64,000 nucleotides of DNA from Nocardioides sambongensis (GTDB taxonomy: Bacteria; Actinomycetota; Actinomycetes; Propionibacteriales; Nocardioidaceae): positions 744,001 to 808,000 of the forward strand of contig NZ_CP041091.1 in NCBI RefSeq assembly GCF_006494815.1, read 5' to 3'. The notes beneath the pieces are model-generated. The model saw only the letters and a list, made by a program, of their open reading frames with translations, did not search any database and was not told the DNA's origin. The first letter of the stretch is position 1; every line of letters begins with the position of its first letter. Position numbers and translations under genes: made by a program. Positions 1 to 9,534 of this stretch are shown here, in pieces.

Positions 1-69
1 GAGGTGCTCGGCGTGGTGGTCCAGGTCGCGGCGCCCCTTCCCGAGCCCCCGCCGTCCGGGCGAGGGTGA
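1..69 (+). CDS. Possible C-terminal end of an upstream gene (partial)
   Basis: Frame 1 is open from the window edge to a TGA at 67-69 and encodes 22 residues ending in a Pro-rich tail. The reading frame has G/C third positions like the real genes nearby, and it ends 9 bases before the stop codon of the opposing nuclease gene. There is too little sequence to name a family, and the frame may be open by chance. Confidence 0.25.
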   Translation, partial: EVLGVVVQVAAPLPEPPPSGRG

Positions 70-78
70 CCGGGCCGG

Positions 79-1272
79 TCAGTTCCAGATGGCGTCCGCC
101 CACTCCGGGTGGTCGATGAACGGGTTGCGGTTGAACTGGAACTCCTCGTAGATCACGTCGTTGCGATGCATCTCGAACGCGCTCGGCGGATCCTCGGCGT
201 TCCACTCCAGCAACGTGGAGAGCCTGCCGTGGTTGGGCGCGCTCCCGTTGCTCACCCGGTCGTTGACCTCCAGGTCCGCGAAGCCGTCGCCGCCCTCGTA
301 GCGGACGGACATGTAGAAGATCATCCGTGCCACGTCACCCTTGACGGCGTCGCGCGGCTCCCAGGAGTCCCCGTCGGCGTAGTTGCCGGGAGCCTCGTCG
401 TTCTCGGTGCCGCCGTCGTCGAAGTCGAGGTTGCCCCGGTCGGAGTTGACGGTGACGTCGGTGGGGCGCAGGTGGTGGATGTCGGTCCCGGGCCCGGTCG
501 CGGTGCCGAAGTCGCCGTGCGACTTCGCCCAGACGTGCTCGCGGTTCCACTGGTCGACGCCGCCGCCGTTGTCGGACTTCGGCAGGGACCATCCGGTGTA
601 GAGGGCGATCACGCTCGAGGAGTCGCTCGGGTCCTCGTCGGTCTCCTTCAGTGCCTCCCAGACCTGGGAGTAGGAGAGCCGGGTGACGCCGGTGGAGATG
701 ATCTCGTGCAGCTCGGTCTCGAGGGCCGCGCCGGTCAGGTCGAGGGCGTCGGCCCAGTAGGTGTCGTCGTAGGCGTCGGTGCCGCCGGTCGCGCCACCGG
801 GGTCGGTCGGGTCGGTCGGGTCGGTCGGGTCGGTGCTGCCGACGTCGGTGAAGGCGGTGGCCGACTTCAGCCCCGGTCGGGAGAAGTACGCCGTCAGCGC
901 GCCGGTCACCTCGATCCGTTGTCCCAGCAGGTCGGGGTTGGACGCGAGACCCCAGGACGCCCGGAACGAGCCGGGGATCTGCACGTAGAGCATCTGGGAG
1001 GTGCTCGTGGTGCTCGCGGAGTCCGACAGGGCCAGCGCGTAGTCGTTGGGGAAGTCGTCGGTCACGACGGTGTCGGAGGCGGTCGGCTGGCCGACGACGT
1101 ACCCGGTCACCGTGGCGGTGGAGCCGTCCTGGCCCGACCGTGCCGCGGCGACGGAGATGCCGGCGGCCTGGGCCGGCGACGGCGCGACCAGGGCCGCGCC
1201 GATCAGTGTGAGGAGGAGGACGAGCAGGGCGGAGGAGGTCGCGGCCGCACGGCGGCCTTTCCCGAGAGACAT
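79..1272 (-). CDS. Secreted endonuclease I-family nuclease with N-terminal OB-like domain
   Basis: A probable extracellular DNA/RNA endonuclease. From the ATG at 1272 the protein opens with basic residues, a hydrophobic segment and an AQA-AG signal-peptidase site. A region of about 110 residues resembling a nucleic-acid-binding OB fold follows, then a short TDP-repeat linker and a C-terminal endonuclease I (EndA/NucM, PF04231-type) domain. The domain shows NREHVWAKSHG, then DIHHLRP and NSDRGN, which are the His/Asn metal-dependent catalytic motifs of that family. An ATG at 1284 is an equally possible start; further upstream the open frame lacks a signal peptide. The gene is divergent from jetA across about 190 bases. 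A role in nutrient or extracellular-DNA scavenging is inference. Confidence 0.85.
   Translation of the reverse strand: MSLGKGRRAAATSSALLVLLLTLIGAALVAPSPAQAAGISVAAARSGQDGSTATVTGYVVGQPTASDTVVTDDFPNDYALALSDSASTTSTSQMLYVQIPGSFRASWGLASNPDLLGQRIEVTGALTAYFSRPGLKSATAFTDVGSTDPTDPTDPTDPGGATGGTDAYDDTYWADALDLTGAALETELHEIISTGVTRLSYSQVWEALKETDEDPSDSSSVIALYTGWSLPKSDNGGGVDQWNREHVWAKSHGDFGTATGPGTDIHHLRPTDVTVNSDRGNLDFDDGGTENDEAPGNYADGDSWEPRDAVKGDVARMIFYMSVRYEGGDGFADLEVNDRVSNGSAPNHGRLSTLLEWNAEDPPSAFEMHRNDVIYEEFQFNRNPFIDHPEWADAIWN
801..836. repeat. 9-bp tandem repeat encoding an Asp-Pro-Thr linker
   Basis: The unit ggtcggtcg is repeated about four times head to tail. On the minus strand it encodes TDPTDPTDPTDP, the hinge between the OB-like and nuclease domains. 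In-frame 9-bp units can change copy number without breaking the protein. Confidence 0.8.
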
Positions 1273-1463
1273 GACGCTCAGCATCGTCGGCGGCATCGCG
1301 GGCGTAAAGGGTGGACGGGCAGCCGCAACGCAGTGTTCACCGTGTCCGGCCCCCGCCCGGCCCCGGATCGGTCCGATCCCCGTCCGTGACCGCGCGGGGC
1401 GCTCTGACATGCTGGCCCACCACACGCGCGCGCCCGGGATGGCGCTAGGAAGGCACGCAGAGC

Positions 1464-3020
1464 ATGAGCGACATCGCCGGTGAGCTGGCGCGCGTCAAGG
1501 GCGCGTTCGCGCAACCGACCCTGACGCTGCTGCACCAGCGGCAGGCGCCCGTGGTGATCACCGTGTTCCGGGCGGCGTTCGGGCGCAACAACCGGCCGAT
1601 CCCGACCGCGCGGCTGCACACCCAGGTCGAGGAGCACCTCGCCGAGATCCGCCAGTCCGGCGAGCTCGAGGTGCCCAGCGGGAGCGGACGCGACCTGTGT
1701 CAGCGGTGGATGCGCGGCCAGTGGCTGGTCCGGGCGCTGGACGAGACCGGCGACGAGGTCTACTCGCTGACCTCGCACGCACAGCAGGCGCTGGAGCTGG
1801 TGACCGGCATGACCCGGGACCGGGCGACGCTGAGCGAGCACCGGATCGCGACCATCCTGGGCACCGTCCGGCGGTTCAACTCCGAGGCCAACCCCGACCG
1901 CACCGCGCGGGTCACGCTGCTCAACGAGGAGATCGCGCGGCTCCAGACCGAGCGGGACCGGCTCGTCGACGGGGCGGAGCTGGTCAGCGCCACCGAGGAC
2001 TTCATGCACGAGGGCTTCACCGAGCTGTTGTCGCTGATCTCCGCGCTCCCCAGTGACTTCGCCCGGGTGGAGGAACGCTTCGGCCAGATCCGCAGCGAGA
2101 TCCTGGCGGCCTTCCGGGCCGAGGACCGGCCGGCCGGCGAGGTGATCGACGAGTACCTGGCGCGCGCCGACACGCTGATGACGGCGACCCACGAGGGTCG
2201 CGCCTTCGAGGGCGCGTTCGCGCTGCTGCGCGACGACGCGCTGGTCACCCAGCTGCGCGACGACCTCGGGGCGCTGCTCGATCATCCGCTCTCGGACCGG
2301 ATCCTCGCCGACGCCGAGCGGGCCGAGCTGCGCGGCACCGTCAAGCTCGTCCGGGACGGACTGGACCGGGTGCTCGCCCAGCGCTCGCGGGTGACCGCCA
2401 CGCTGAAGGAGTACATCGTCTCCCACGACGTGGCTCGGGACCGTGAGCTGGAGCAGACCCTGCGCCAGGTCGAGTCGGAGCTGATGACGTGGATGGCGAC
2501 CACCGGGCCGCGGGCCACGCACGCCGTCCCGCTGCTGCCGGCCCGGGTCAGCGTCGACCACCTCCGGGAGCGCTTCTACGATCCGGCCGACGACGTGCTG
2601 CCCGAGCCGATCGGCGCGGCGGACCAGGACGGCGCGCCGCGGACCGCGCTCGCCGACCTGCGCGCCCAGGGCGGCCCGCAGTTCACCACGCTGCGCCGCC
2701 GCATCGACGACGCGCTCGCCTCGGCCTCGCCGGCCGACTCGCTCGGCGCGCTCTTCGAGCGGCTGGAGCCGACCCTGCGCCGCCCGGTAGAGATCTTCGG
2801 GCTGCTCCACCTGGCCGCGGACCGGGGCTGGCTGGCCGCGGACGATCCGCCGGCCGGCGCGGAGTCCGCGTCGGGCGGGCTGGAGACCTACGGCACGATC
2901 CGGCCGGACGGGAGCCGGCGGGACCTCGCCGTGCCGAGGCTGGCCCTGCCGGACCCCGACCTGGCGCCGGACCGGCAGCCCGCCCCCGCAGAGACCGCAC
3001 CCGAGGAGAAGACCCAGTGA
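1464..3020 (+). CDS. jetA: DUF3375 protein, JetA/MksF-like kleisin subunit
   Basis: This 518-residue protein matches the DUF3375 family, the kleisin-like subunit of Wadjet (JetA) and MksBEF (MksF) SMC complexes. It starts with a winged-helix-like segment (residues 1-100, LARVKGAFAQPTLTLL...) and continues into long acidic helical segments. In the family, JetA bridges the SMC heads and binds JetB. The gene is first of three translationally coupled genes: its TGA (3018-3020) overlaps the GTG of jetB. An AGGAAGG sequence lies about 12 bases before the ATG. The call rests on family resemblance plus gene order. Confidence 0.88.
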   Translation: MSDIAGELARVKGAFAQPTLTLLHQRQAPVVITVFRAAFGRNNRPIPTARLHTQVEEHLAEIRQSGELEVPSGSGRDLCQRWMRGQWLVRALDETGDEVYSLTSHAQQALELVTGMTRDRATLSEHRIATILGTVRRFNSEANPDRTARVTLLNEEIARLQTERDRLVDGAELVSATEDFMHEGFTELLSLISALPSDFARVEERFGQIRSEILAAFRAEDRPAGEVIDEYLARADTLMTATHEGRAFEGAFALLRDDALVTQLRDDLGALLDHPLSDRILADAERAELRGTVKLVRDGLDRVLAQRSRVTATLKEYIVSHDVARDRELEQTLRQVESELMTWMATTGPRATHAVPLLPARVSVDHLRERFYDPADDVLPEPIGAADQDGAPRTALADLRAQGGPQFTTLRRRIDDALASASPADSLGALFERLEPTLRRPVEIFGLLHLAADRGWLAADDPPAGAESASGGLETYGTIRPDGSRRDLAVPRLALPDPDLAPDRQPAPAETAPEEKTQ

Positions 3021-3811
3021 GCGTCGAGGCCGACCCGACCGAGCAGACCTGGAGCGACCCGGGGGACCCGGGCGACCGCGCGGAGGAGATGTCGGTCTCT
3101 CTCTTCGAGGGCGACGAGGGCGGTCTGGAGTATGCCCAGCGGCAGGCGTTGGTGGCCCTGCTCAAGCAGCGCTTCATCAGCGCCCGCACCCACCCCCGTG
3201 ACTGGCAGGTGCTGCTCGACCACGAGCGGATGCTGCGCTCGCGGTTGAACGAGCTCTTCCTCGAGCTCGCGGTGGACCGCACCCGCGAGGTCGCCTGGAA
3301 GCGGCAGGCCACCTCCGAGACCGGCGGCCGGTTCCCCACGCTGCTCTACGACGCCGCCTGGTCGCGGGAGGAGACGCTGGTGCTGGTGCACCTGCGTGAT
3401 CGGCTGCGTGCCGGGCTCTCCGCCGGCGACGCCCGGGTCTACATCGACCGCGAGGACATCGTCGAGTACGTCGCCAGCTTCCGCCCCACGCACGCGACCG
3501 ACGAGTCCGGCGACGAGAAGCGCGCCCGCAACGCCGTCCTGAGCGTGGTCAAGGCCGGGCTGCTGATCGGCGCCCCGGCCGACGACCGCTACGAGATCAG
3601 CGAGGCCGTCGAGCCCTTGCTGCCGCTGGAGCTGCTGCAGGACCTGCTGGAAGCGCTGCGGCGGACGAACGGCACCGAGCCCGAGCCCGAGCCGACCGAT
3701 CTCTTCGAGCAGGACGGCGACGAGGCGATCACCGGACGCACGGACCACGCCGGCGGGCGGGACGGCCTGGGCGGCCGGGACGGCACCGACAGCACGGGGG
3801 AGCCCGCATGA
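3017..3811 (+). CDS. jetB: DUF4194 protein, JetB/MksE-like subunit
   Basis: This 264-residue DUF4194-type protein has a winged-helix body (residues about 30-220) and an acidic, low-complexity C-terminus. In Wadjet and Mks complexes JetB/MksE (the KITE subunit) binds the kleisin JetA. It begins at a GTG that overlaps the jetA stop (GTGA) and ends in an ATGA overlap with jetC. Such overlaps imply coupled translation and fixed stoichiometry. The acidic tail after residue 220 looks disordered. Confidence 0.87.
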   Translation: MSVEADPTEQTWSDPGDPGDRAEEMSVSLFEGDEGGLEYAQRQALVALLKQRFISARTHPRDWQVLLDHERMLRSRLNELFLELAVDRTREVAWKRQATSETGGRFPTLLYDAAWSREETLVLVHLRDRLRAGLSAGDARVYIDREDIVEYVASFRPTHATDESGDEKRARNAVLSVVKAGLLIGAPADDRYEISEAVEPLLPLELLQDLLEALRRTNGTEPEPEPTDLFEQDGDEAITGRTDHAGGRDGLGGRDGTDSTGEPA

Positions 3812-6800
3812 GCAGCGACGTGACCGATCCGGCCGGCCCCGAGAGCACGGACACCGCGACCACGGACACCGACAGCATCGACGCCGAGAGCGCCGACGGC
3901 CTCTTCGAGCACAGGCTGGTCGCCACGCCTGTCGACGACACCGTCCAGTGGCGCGCCAGCCTCCTGCAGCTGGTCAACTGGGGTGGTTTCGGCGGTCTGA
4001 CCACGGTCCCGCTCGGCGCCGACGCCACGATGATCTCCGGCGCCTCCGGTGTCGGGAAGTCGACGATCCTCGACGCCTACACGGCGCTGATGATGCCCTC
4101 GGACACCAAGTTCAACGGCGCCTCCAACGACGCGGTCGCCGGCCGTGCCCGGAGCGTCGGGCAGCGCAACCTGCTCTCCTACCTGCGCGGTGCGGTCGAC
4201 GTGATCGACGATCCGAAGACCGGTCGGCCGGTGGAGAAGCTGTTGCGTGGCAAGGGCGCCGACACCTGGGGCGCGGTGGCGGTCACGTTCGTGAACGACC
4301 AGGGCCGGCAGTTCACCGCGCTGCGCACCTACTACGTGCCACGGCGGGCGTTGCGCTCCGCGGACGTTCAGATGCAGCTGGCCACCCACGAGGGTCCGCT
4401 GGCACTGCAGGCCCTGGAGGTCGCCGTACCGGAGCGGTTCCACGCGAGCACGCTGAAGAAGCTCTTCCCCGGCATCCGGGTGCACCGCACCTATGCGGAG
4501 TTCTCCGCGGTGCTGCACGCCCGGCTCGGCATCGGCGCCAACGGCGACGGCGCGAAGGCGCTGCGCCTGCTGGCCCGGATCCAGGCCGGCAACCAGGTCC
4601 GCAGCGTCGACGAGCTCTACAAGGACATGGTGCTGGAGCGGCCGGCGACCTATGCCGCCGCCGACCGCGCGATTGACCACTTCGACGACCTCGACGCCGC
4701 TTACACCGCGATGCGCACCGAGGAGCAGAAGCTGGCCCTCCTCGAGCCGATCGACGACCTGCACGAACGGCTCGTCGCCGCGCAGCGGCGCGCCGACGAC
4801 CTGGACGCGTTCGGCGTCACCCGCGCGGGGGAGACGCCGCTGCGGCAGTGGCTGCTGCGCACCCACCTGCGGCTGCTCGAGACGGCGGTCGGCACCAACC
4901 GGGTGGACCGGCTCGCCACCGCGGAGGCGCTCGCCGCCGGCGCGAACGCCGAGGCGGCGCTGCTCGCCGACCTGGAGAACGCGAAGGACGCGCACCGGGC
5001 CGCCGGTGGCTCGACGCTGCAGTCGCTGGGCACCTCGGTCGAGCAGGAGCAGGTGGTCCGGGACGACCGCGCCGGGCGCCGGGCCGCGCTGCAGGAGCGG
5101 ATCCTCCCGCTGCTCGAGGTCGCCGACGAGTCGACCGAGGACCTCGAGGAGGCGTTGGTCTCGGCGGAGGCGTTCGCCGACCTGCAGCGGACCGCGCGGG
5201 AGTGGCTGGACGGCTGGAACGACGAGCAGGCGAGGCTCAAGCGGGAGCGCGACGCCGTCCGCGACCGTCTCTTCCCGATCAAGCAGCGCCAGGACGAGCT
5301 CGGCCGGGAGCGCGCGTCGCTGGCGCACCGCTCGGGGCGGGTCCCGGCGCACCTCGACGACCTGCGCAGCGAGGTGGCGCGTGCCAGCGGGCTCGGCGTG
5401 GAGGAGCTGCCCTTCGTCGCCGAGCTGATCGACGTGGCGCCCGAGGAAGCCGGGTGGCGCACCGCGATCGAGACCGTGCTCGGCGCCTCGGCGCGGATGA
5501 TGCTGGTGCCGATCGACCGCCTGGCGGGCTTCTCCGCGGCCATCGACGGCCTCCGGCTGCGGGGGAGACTCACCTTCGAGGGCGTCGAGCTGGGCCTGCC
5601 CGACACCGGCCCCGAGGACCCGGAGCGGGTCGCCGGCAAGCTGGTCTTCAAGGACTCCCCGTTCTCCGGTTGGGTGCAGGCCCACGTCGCCGAGCCGGGC
5701 CGCAACGCGCTGTGCGTGGAGAGCGCCGCCGGACTGGACGGCGGGGGCTTCCGGGTCACCGAGTCCGGCCAGACCCGCAGCGGTCGCCGTGGGTCGCACG
5801 GGCGCAACGACTCCCGCGCGATCATCGGCTTCTCCAACGACGAGGCGCTGGCCGAGATCGACGGTGAGGCCGCCGCGCTGGAGCGCGACCTGGAGCGGAT
5901 CGACGCCCAGCTCGCCGAGCTCGACCGCCGGGCCGGCGTCCTCGAGCAGCGCCGCACCGCGTACGACGCCGTGGCGGTCGCCCGCTTCGAGGACATCGAC
6001 GTCGCCGGCAGTGAGCGACGCATCGCCGACCTGGAGCGTCGCCGTACCGAGATCCTGGGCGCCGACGACCGGCTGCAGGTGCTGCAGGAACAGATCGAGG
6101 ACCTGAGCGTGCGCCTGGAGGACGCCCGGCAGCAGCGCTACGGGCTGGACCAACGGCAGCGCGAGCTCAACGCCCAGCACGCCGAGCTGGTCGACTCCGA
6201 GGACCTGGTCAAGGACCGCATCGAGGCTCTCGAGCGGGCCGGGACCGCCGAGGTGACCGAGGCGCAGTCGGCCGCGCTGACCGAGGAGTTCGCCGCCGCC
6301 GTCGCCCCGGGCGACCCCGAGGAGCTCGACCGGTTCACCGAGAACTCCCACCGGCTGGCCGAGCGGCTGCGGTCGGCGGTCGCCGACGCAGAGGCGGAGA
6401 TCCGCCGGGTCACCGACGACCTGACCGCCATCTTCCGGATGTACAAGTTCCAGTGGGACTCGCCCAACCTCGCCGCGGGGGTGGAGTCCTACCCCGACTA
6501 CGCCCGGATCCTGGAGGACATCCGGGCCACGGGCCTGGCCGAGCGCCGCACGGAGTGGCGCCGTCGGCTCACCGAGTGGAGCGGCCAGGACCTGGTGCCC
6601 CTGCTCGGGGCGATGGCCTCCTCGGTGGAGGAGATCGAGGACCGGCTGGAGCCGATCAACGCCATCCTGCGGCGGTTGGAGTTCGGCAGTGCCGGTGACC
6701 GGCTGCGGATCCGACTGCGCCGGCTCGCCCCGGCCCACGTGCAGGCCTTCCTCAAGGACCTCCGCACCCTCTCGGCCGGCAGCGCCGCGACCGGCGCGGA

Positions 6801-7326
6801 GGCCGGGCAAGAGCTCAGCGAGGCCGACCTGGAGAAGCGGTTCACCGCACTGAGTCGCTTCATGCACCAGCTCCGCCGTCCCGGGCCGACGGGGGAGCCG
6901 ACCGATCGGGACCGCCTGCTCGACGTGCGGCGCCACGTCGAGATCAGCGCGGAGCGCTACGACTCGCTCACCGGTGAGGTGCGTGCGACGTACCGGACGC
7001 TGGGGGAGAAGAGCGGTGGCGAGAGCCAGGAGCTGGTCGCCTTCATCGTCGGCTCGGCGTTGCGCTTCCGGCTGGGCGACGAGATGCGGTCGCGGCCCCG
7101 GTTCGCACCGGTCTTCCTCGACGAGGGGTTCGTCAAGGCCGACTCGGAGTTCGCGGGTCGTGCCGTGCGGGCCTGGCGCGGGCTGGGTTTCCAGCTGATC
7201 ATCGGGGTCCCGCTGGACAAGGTGACCGGGCTCGAGCCGCACATGGACGAGCTGCTCGCGATCACCAAGAGCAGCACCACGCACCAGTCGTGGATCACCC
7301 CGATCCGCGACGCGGCCGACGCCTGA
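3808..7326 (+). CDS. jetC: SMC-like ATPase, JetC/MksB-like
   Basis: This 1172-residue SMC-type motor ATPase has a Walker A GASGVGKS at residues 78-85. Long charged coiled-coil arms flank a central hinge-like region near residues 530-660. The C-terminal ABC signature KSGGESQ lies near residue 1069, with Walker B VFLDEGF at 1102-1108. All catalytic motifs are present, so the ATPase should be active. In Wadjet, JetABC extrudes DNA loops and JetD cleaves plasmid DNA; MksBEF homologues act in chromosome organisation or plasmid exclusion. No jetD follows: the next gene is a convergent aldo/keto reductase 34 bases on. Confidence 0.9.
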   Translation: MSSDVTDPAGPESTDTATTDTDSIDAESADGLFEHRLVATPVDDTVQWRASLLQLVNWGGFGGLTTVPLGADATMISGASGVGKSTILDAYTALMMPSDTKFNGASNDAVAGRARSVGQRNLLSYLRGAVDVIDDPKTGRPVEKLLRGKGADTWGAVAVTFVNDQGRQFTALRTYYVPRRALRSADVQMQLATHEGPLALQALEVAVPERFHASTLKKLFPGIRVHRTYAEFSAVLHARLGIGANGDGAKALRLLARIQAGNQVRSVDELYKDMVLERPATYAAADRAIDHFDDLDAAYTAMRTEEQKLALLEPIDDLHERLVAAQRRADDLDAFGVTRAGETPLRQWLLRTHLRLLETAVGTNRVDRLATAEALAAGANAEAALLADLENAKDAHRAAGGSTLQSLGTSVEQEQVVRDDRAGRRAALQERILPLLEVADESTEDLEEALVSAEAFADLQRTAREWLDGWNDEQARLKRERDAVRDRLFPIKQRQDELGRERASLAHRSGRVPAHLDDLRSEVARASGLGVEELPFVAELIDVAPEEAGWRTAIETVLGASARMMLVPIDRLAGFSAAIDGLRLRGRLTFEGVELGLPDTGPEDPERVAGKLVFKDSPFSGWVQAHVAEPGRNALCVESAAGLDGGGFRVTESGQTRSGRRGSHGRNDSRAIIGFSNDEALAEIDGEAAALERDLERIDAQLAELDRRAGVLEQRRTAYDAVAVARFEDIDVAGSERRIADLERRRTEILGADDRLQVLQEQIEDLSVRLEDARQQRYGLDQRQRELNAQHAELVDSEDLVKDRIEALERAGTAEVTEAQSAALTEEFAAAVAPGDPEELDRFTENSHRLAERLRSAVADAEAEIRRVTDDLTAIFRMYKFQWDSPNLAAGVESYPDYARILEDIRATGLAERRTEWRRRLTEWSGQDLVPLLGAMASSVEEIEDRLEPINAILRRLEFGSAGDRLRIRLRRLAPAHVQAFLKDLRTLSAGSAATGAEAGQELSEADLEKRFTALSRFMHQLRRPGPTGEPTDRDRLLDVRRHVEISAERYDSLTGEVRATYRTLGEKSGGESQELVAFIVGSALRFRLGDEMRSRPRFAPVFLDEGFVKADSEFAGRAVRAWRGLGFQLIIGVPLDKVTGLEPHMDELLAITKSSTTHQSWITPIRDAADA

Positions 7327-7360
7327 CCGAGGGCGGCAGCGGACCGGGGACGGCGCGGAG

Positions 7361-8200
7361 CTACATCTCCTCGTGGGTCTCCGGGTCGCCGTCGAAGAGG
7401 CGTCCGTCCGGGCGGCCCAGCGCGGTGATCGCGCCGACCTCCTCGGCGGTGAGCTCGAAGCCGAAGACGTCCAGGTTCTCCCGCTGCCGCTCGGGGGTGG
7501 CCGACTTGGGGATCGGCAGCGAGCCGATCTGCAGCTGCCAGCGCAGGATCACCTGGCCGGGGGTGACCTCGTGCGCCTCGGCGGCGGCGCGCACCGGGGC
7601 CTCGGTGAACGGCGCCTGACGCTTGCCGAGCGGGCTCCACGACTCGGTCCGGATGCCACGCGCCTCGTTGGCCGCTCGCATCCGGATCTGGGGGAAGTAG
7701 GGGTGCAGCTCGATCTGGTTGACCGCCGGGGTCACCCCGGTCTCGGCGATGATCCGGTCCAGGTTGGCCTCGGTGAAGTTGGAGACGCCGATCGAGCGCA
7801 CCAGGCCCCGCTCGCGCAGGTCGACCAGGGCCCGCCAGGCCTCGCCGTACCGGTCGACGCCGGGGTTCGGCCAGTGGATCAGGTGCAGGTCGAGGTGGTC
7901 GACACCGAGCCGCCGCAACGACTCCTCGGTGGAGGCGATGGCGTCGTCGTACCCGTGGTGGCGGCCGGGGATCTTCGAGGCGATCCACACCTCGTCGCGG
8001 CGGAGCCCGGAGGCCCGCAGCGCCTGCCCGACCTCCTCCTCGTTCCGGTAGTTGACCGCGGTGTCGAGCAGTCGGTAGCCGGTGTGCAGCGCGCTGGTGA
8101 TCGCCTCGACCCCGTCCGCCCCGGTCAGCGGGTAGGTGCCGAAGCCGATCGCGGGCAGGGAGGCGCCGTCGTTGAGGGTGATCGTGGGGATCTCGCTCAT
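7361..8200 (-). CDS. Aldo/keto reductase
   Basis: A 279-residue NADPH-dependent aldo/keto reductase of the 2,5-diketo-gluconate reductase type (AKR5-like). It has the N-terminal GFGTYPLTG strand, the DTAVNYRNE motif carrying catalytic Asp and Tyr, Lys in ASKIP, and His in LIHWPNP. The C-terminal cofactor loop is IPKSATPERQRENL. The ATG at 8200 follows GGAGGG closely, and the longer open frame upstream lacks family similarity. It is likely a cytosolic carbonyl reductase; the substrate cannot be read from sequence. Confidence 0.9.
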   Translation of the reverse strand: MSEIPTITLNDGASLPAIGFGTYPLTGADGVEAITSALHTGYRLLDTAVNYRNEEEVGQALRASGLRRDEVWIASKIPGRHHGYDDAIASTEESLRRLGVDHLDLHLIHWPNPGVDRYGEAWRALVDLRERGLVRSIGVSNFTEANLDRIIAETGVTPAVNQIELHPYFPQIRMRAANEARGIRTESWSPLGKRQAPFTEAPVRAAAEAHEVTPGQVILRWQLQIGSLPIPKSATPERQRENLDVFGFELTAEEVGAITALGRPDGRLFDGDPETHEEM

Positions 8201-8257
8201 GCCCTCCACCGTAGGACCTCGGGTGAAGCAGCGGAACAGATGCGGTCGGGCAGCCAC

Positions 8258-9472
8258 TCAGGACTGGTCGGGACTGCGCTCGAGGTAGTCCGGACGGTCG
8301 AGGGCGACACGCACCCCGTCCAGACCCAGCCGTCGGACGCCCTCGAGCAGCATCCGCCGGCCCACGTCGTCGATGCTGGTGATCCGGCTGAGGTCGACGG
8401 TGACCTCGTGCACCTCGGGGCCGAGGTCGCTCATCGCACGCAGCACCGCCTCCGCACCGGAGAACCGGACCGCGCCCTGGAGCTCCAGGGTGTGCGCGTG
8501 GCCGTCGCGGACGCTGCGGCGGAGCACGTGGGCGCCGGTGGCCGGGGTGCCCATCAGGTGCAGGCCCATGTCGTCGGAGAGCCGCTCGCAGACCCGGACC
8601 CCGCGCACGGAGTTGCCGAACTCGTCCAGGCGCGGGGAGAAGGTGCCGATGCCCACCTGTCCCGGCAGCGCGCCGATCAATCCGCCGGCGACGCCGCTCT
8701 TGGCCGGGATGCCGACGTGGGAGAACCAGTCGCCGGCGGCGTCGTACATCCCGCAGGTGGCCATCACGCTCAGCACCTGGCGGGCCACCCAGGCGGGCAC
8801 GACCGCAGCACCGGTGACCGGATTGACCCCGCCGTGGGCCAGCGTCGCCGCCATCACCGCGAGGTCGCGGACGTCGACCCGGATCGCGCACTGCCGGGTG
8901 TAGCCGCGGACCACCTCCTCGGGATCGGCGGCGGTCACGCCGTAGCTGCGCACCAGGTAGGCGAGCGCGAGGTTGCGGTCGGCCGTGCCGAGCTCGGAGT
9001 CGAAGACCCGCTCGTCGACGTCGAGCGGCCGCCCGGCGAAGGAGGAGAGGCCGTCGAGGAGCAGCCGGTCGCGGGCGTCGGGCTCCAGGGATGCGTCGCC
9101 GACCAGGGAGTGGGTGACCAGGGCGCCGACGTTGATCATCGGGTTGCGGGGCCGCCCGGTCGCCTCCTCCAGGGAGATCTCGTTGAACGCGTCGCCGCTG
9201 GGCTCCACCCCGACCGAGGCCAGCACCGCGGGGAGGCCGTGGTCGCGCAGGGCCAGGGCGTAGGCGAACGGCTTGGAGATCGACTGGATGGTGAACCGGA
9301 CGGTGGCGTCGCCGGCCGCGTGGACCTGACCGTCCATCGTGGCCAGCGCCACGGCCAGCCGGTCCGGGTCGGCCGCGGCGAGCTCGGGGATGTAGTCGGC
9401 GACGGCACCGTCGGCGCTGCTGCCGCACGACTCCAGGACCTCGAGGAGGTAGTCGGGCACAGGGGTCTGCAT
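8258..9472 (-). CDS. glsA: Glutaminase with C-terminal STAS domain
   Basis: Hydrolyses L-glutamine to glutamate and ammonia. Residues 1-300 are a serine-dependent beta-lactamase-fold glutaminase with the SISK (Ser-x-x-Lys) nucleophile motif, NPMINVGA and AKSGVAGG. The last 100 or so residues (VHEVTVDLSRITSIDDVGRR) form a STAS domain like that of anti-sigma-factor antagonists, so the protein is a fusion of 404 residues rather than the usual 310 or so. The STAS domain may sense a ligand or mediate oligomerisation; this is inferred. The ATG at 9472 gives the canonical N-terminus. Confidence 0.9.
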   Translation of the reverse strand: MQTPVPDYLLEVLESCGSSADGAVADYIPELAAADPDRLAVALATMDGQVHAAGDATVRFTIQSISKPFAYALALRDHGLPAVLASVGVEPSGDAFNEISLEEATGRPRNPMINVGALVTHSLVGDASLEPDARDRLLLDGLSSFAGRPLDVDERVFDSELGTADRNLALAYLVRSYGVTAADPEEVVRGYTRQCAIRVDVRDLAVMAATLAHGGVNPVTGAAVVPAWVARQVLSVMATCGMYDAAGDWFSHVGIPAKSGVAGGLIGALPGQVGIGTFSPRLDEFGNSVRGVRVCERLSDDMGLHLMGTPATGAHVLRRSVRDGHAHTLELQGAVRFSGAEAVLRAMSDLGPEVHEVTVDLSRITSIDDVGRRMLLEGVRRLGLDGVRVALDRPDYLERSPDQS

Positions 9473-9534
9473 GGCGGTGACGATGCCAGAAGGTGGGCCG
9501 GGGCGCTGCCCGGGACCGAGGCGGACCCCCGGGC

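Noticed and set aside
801..836. The 9-bp repeat as a CRISPR or mobile-element remnant
   Set aside because: Units are contiguous with no spacers and stay in frame as a TDP linker inside the nuclease.
79..1272. The endonuclease as a stand-in for the missing JetD
   Set aside because: It has a clear signal peptide and is transcribed away from jetA, so it should act outside the cell. JetD is a cytosolic Toprim-type nuclease of another family.
3589..7284. A 1231-codon open frame antisense to jetC
   Set aside because: High GC opens the opposite strand of long genes. The translation is low-complexity (Val/Gly/Leu/Arg/Gln-rich) with no family motif, while jetC has all SMC motifs.
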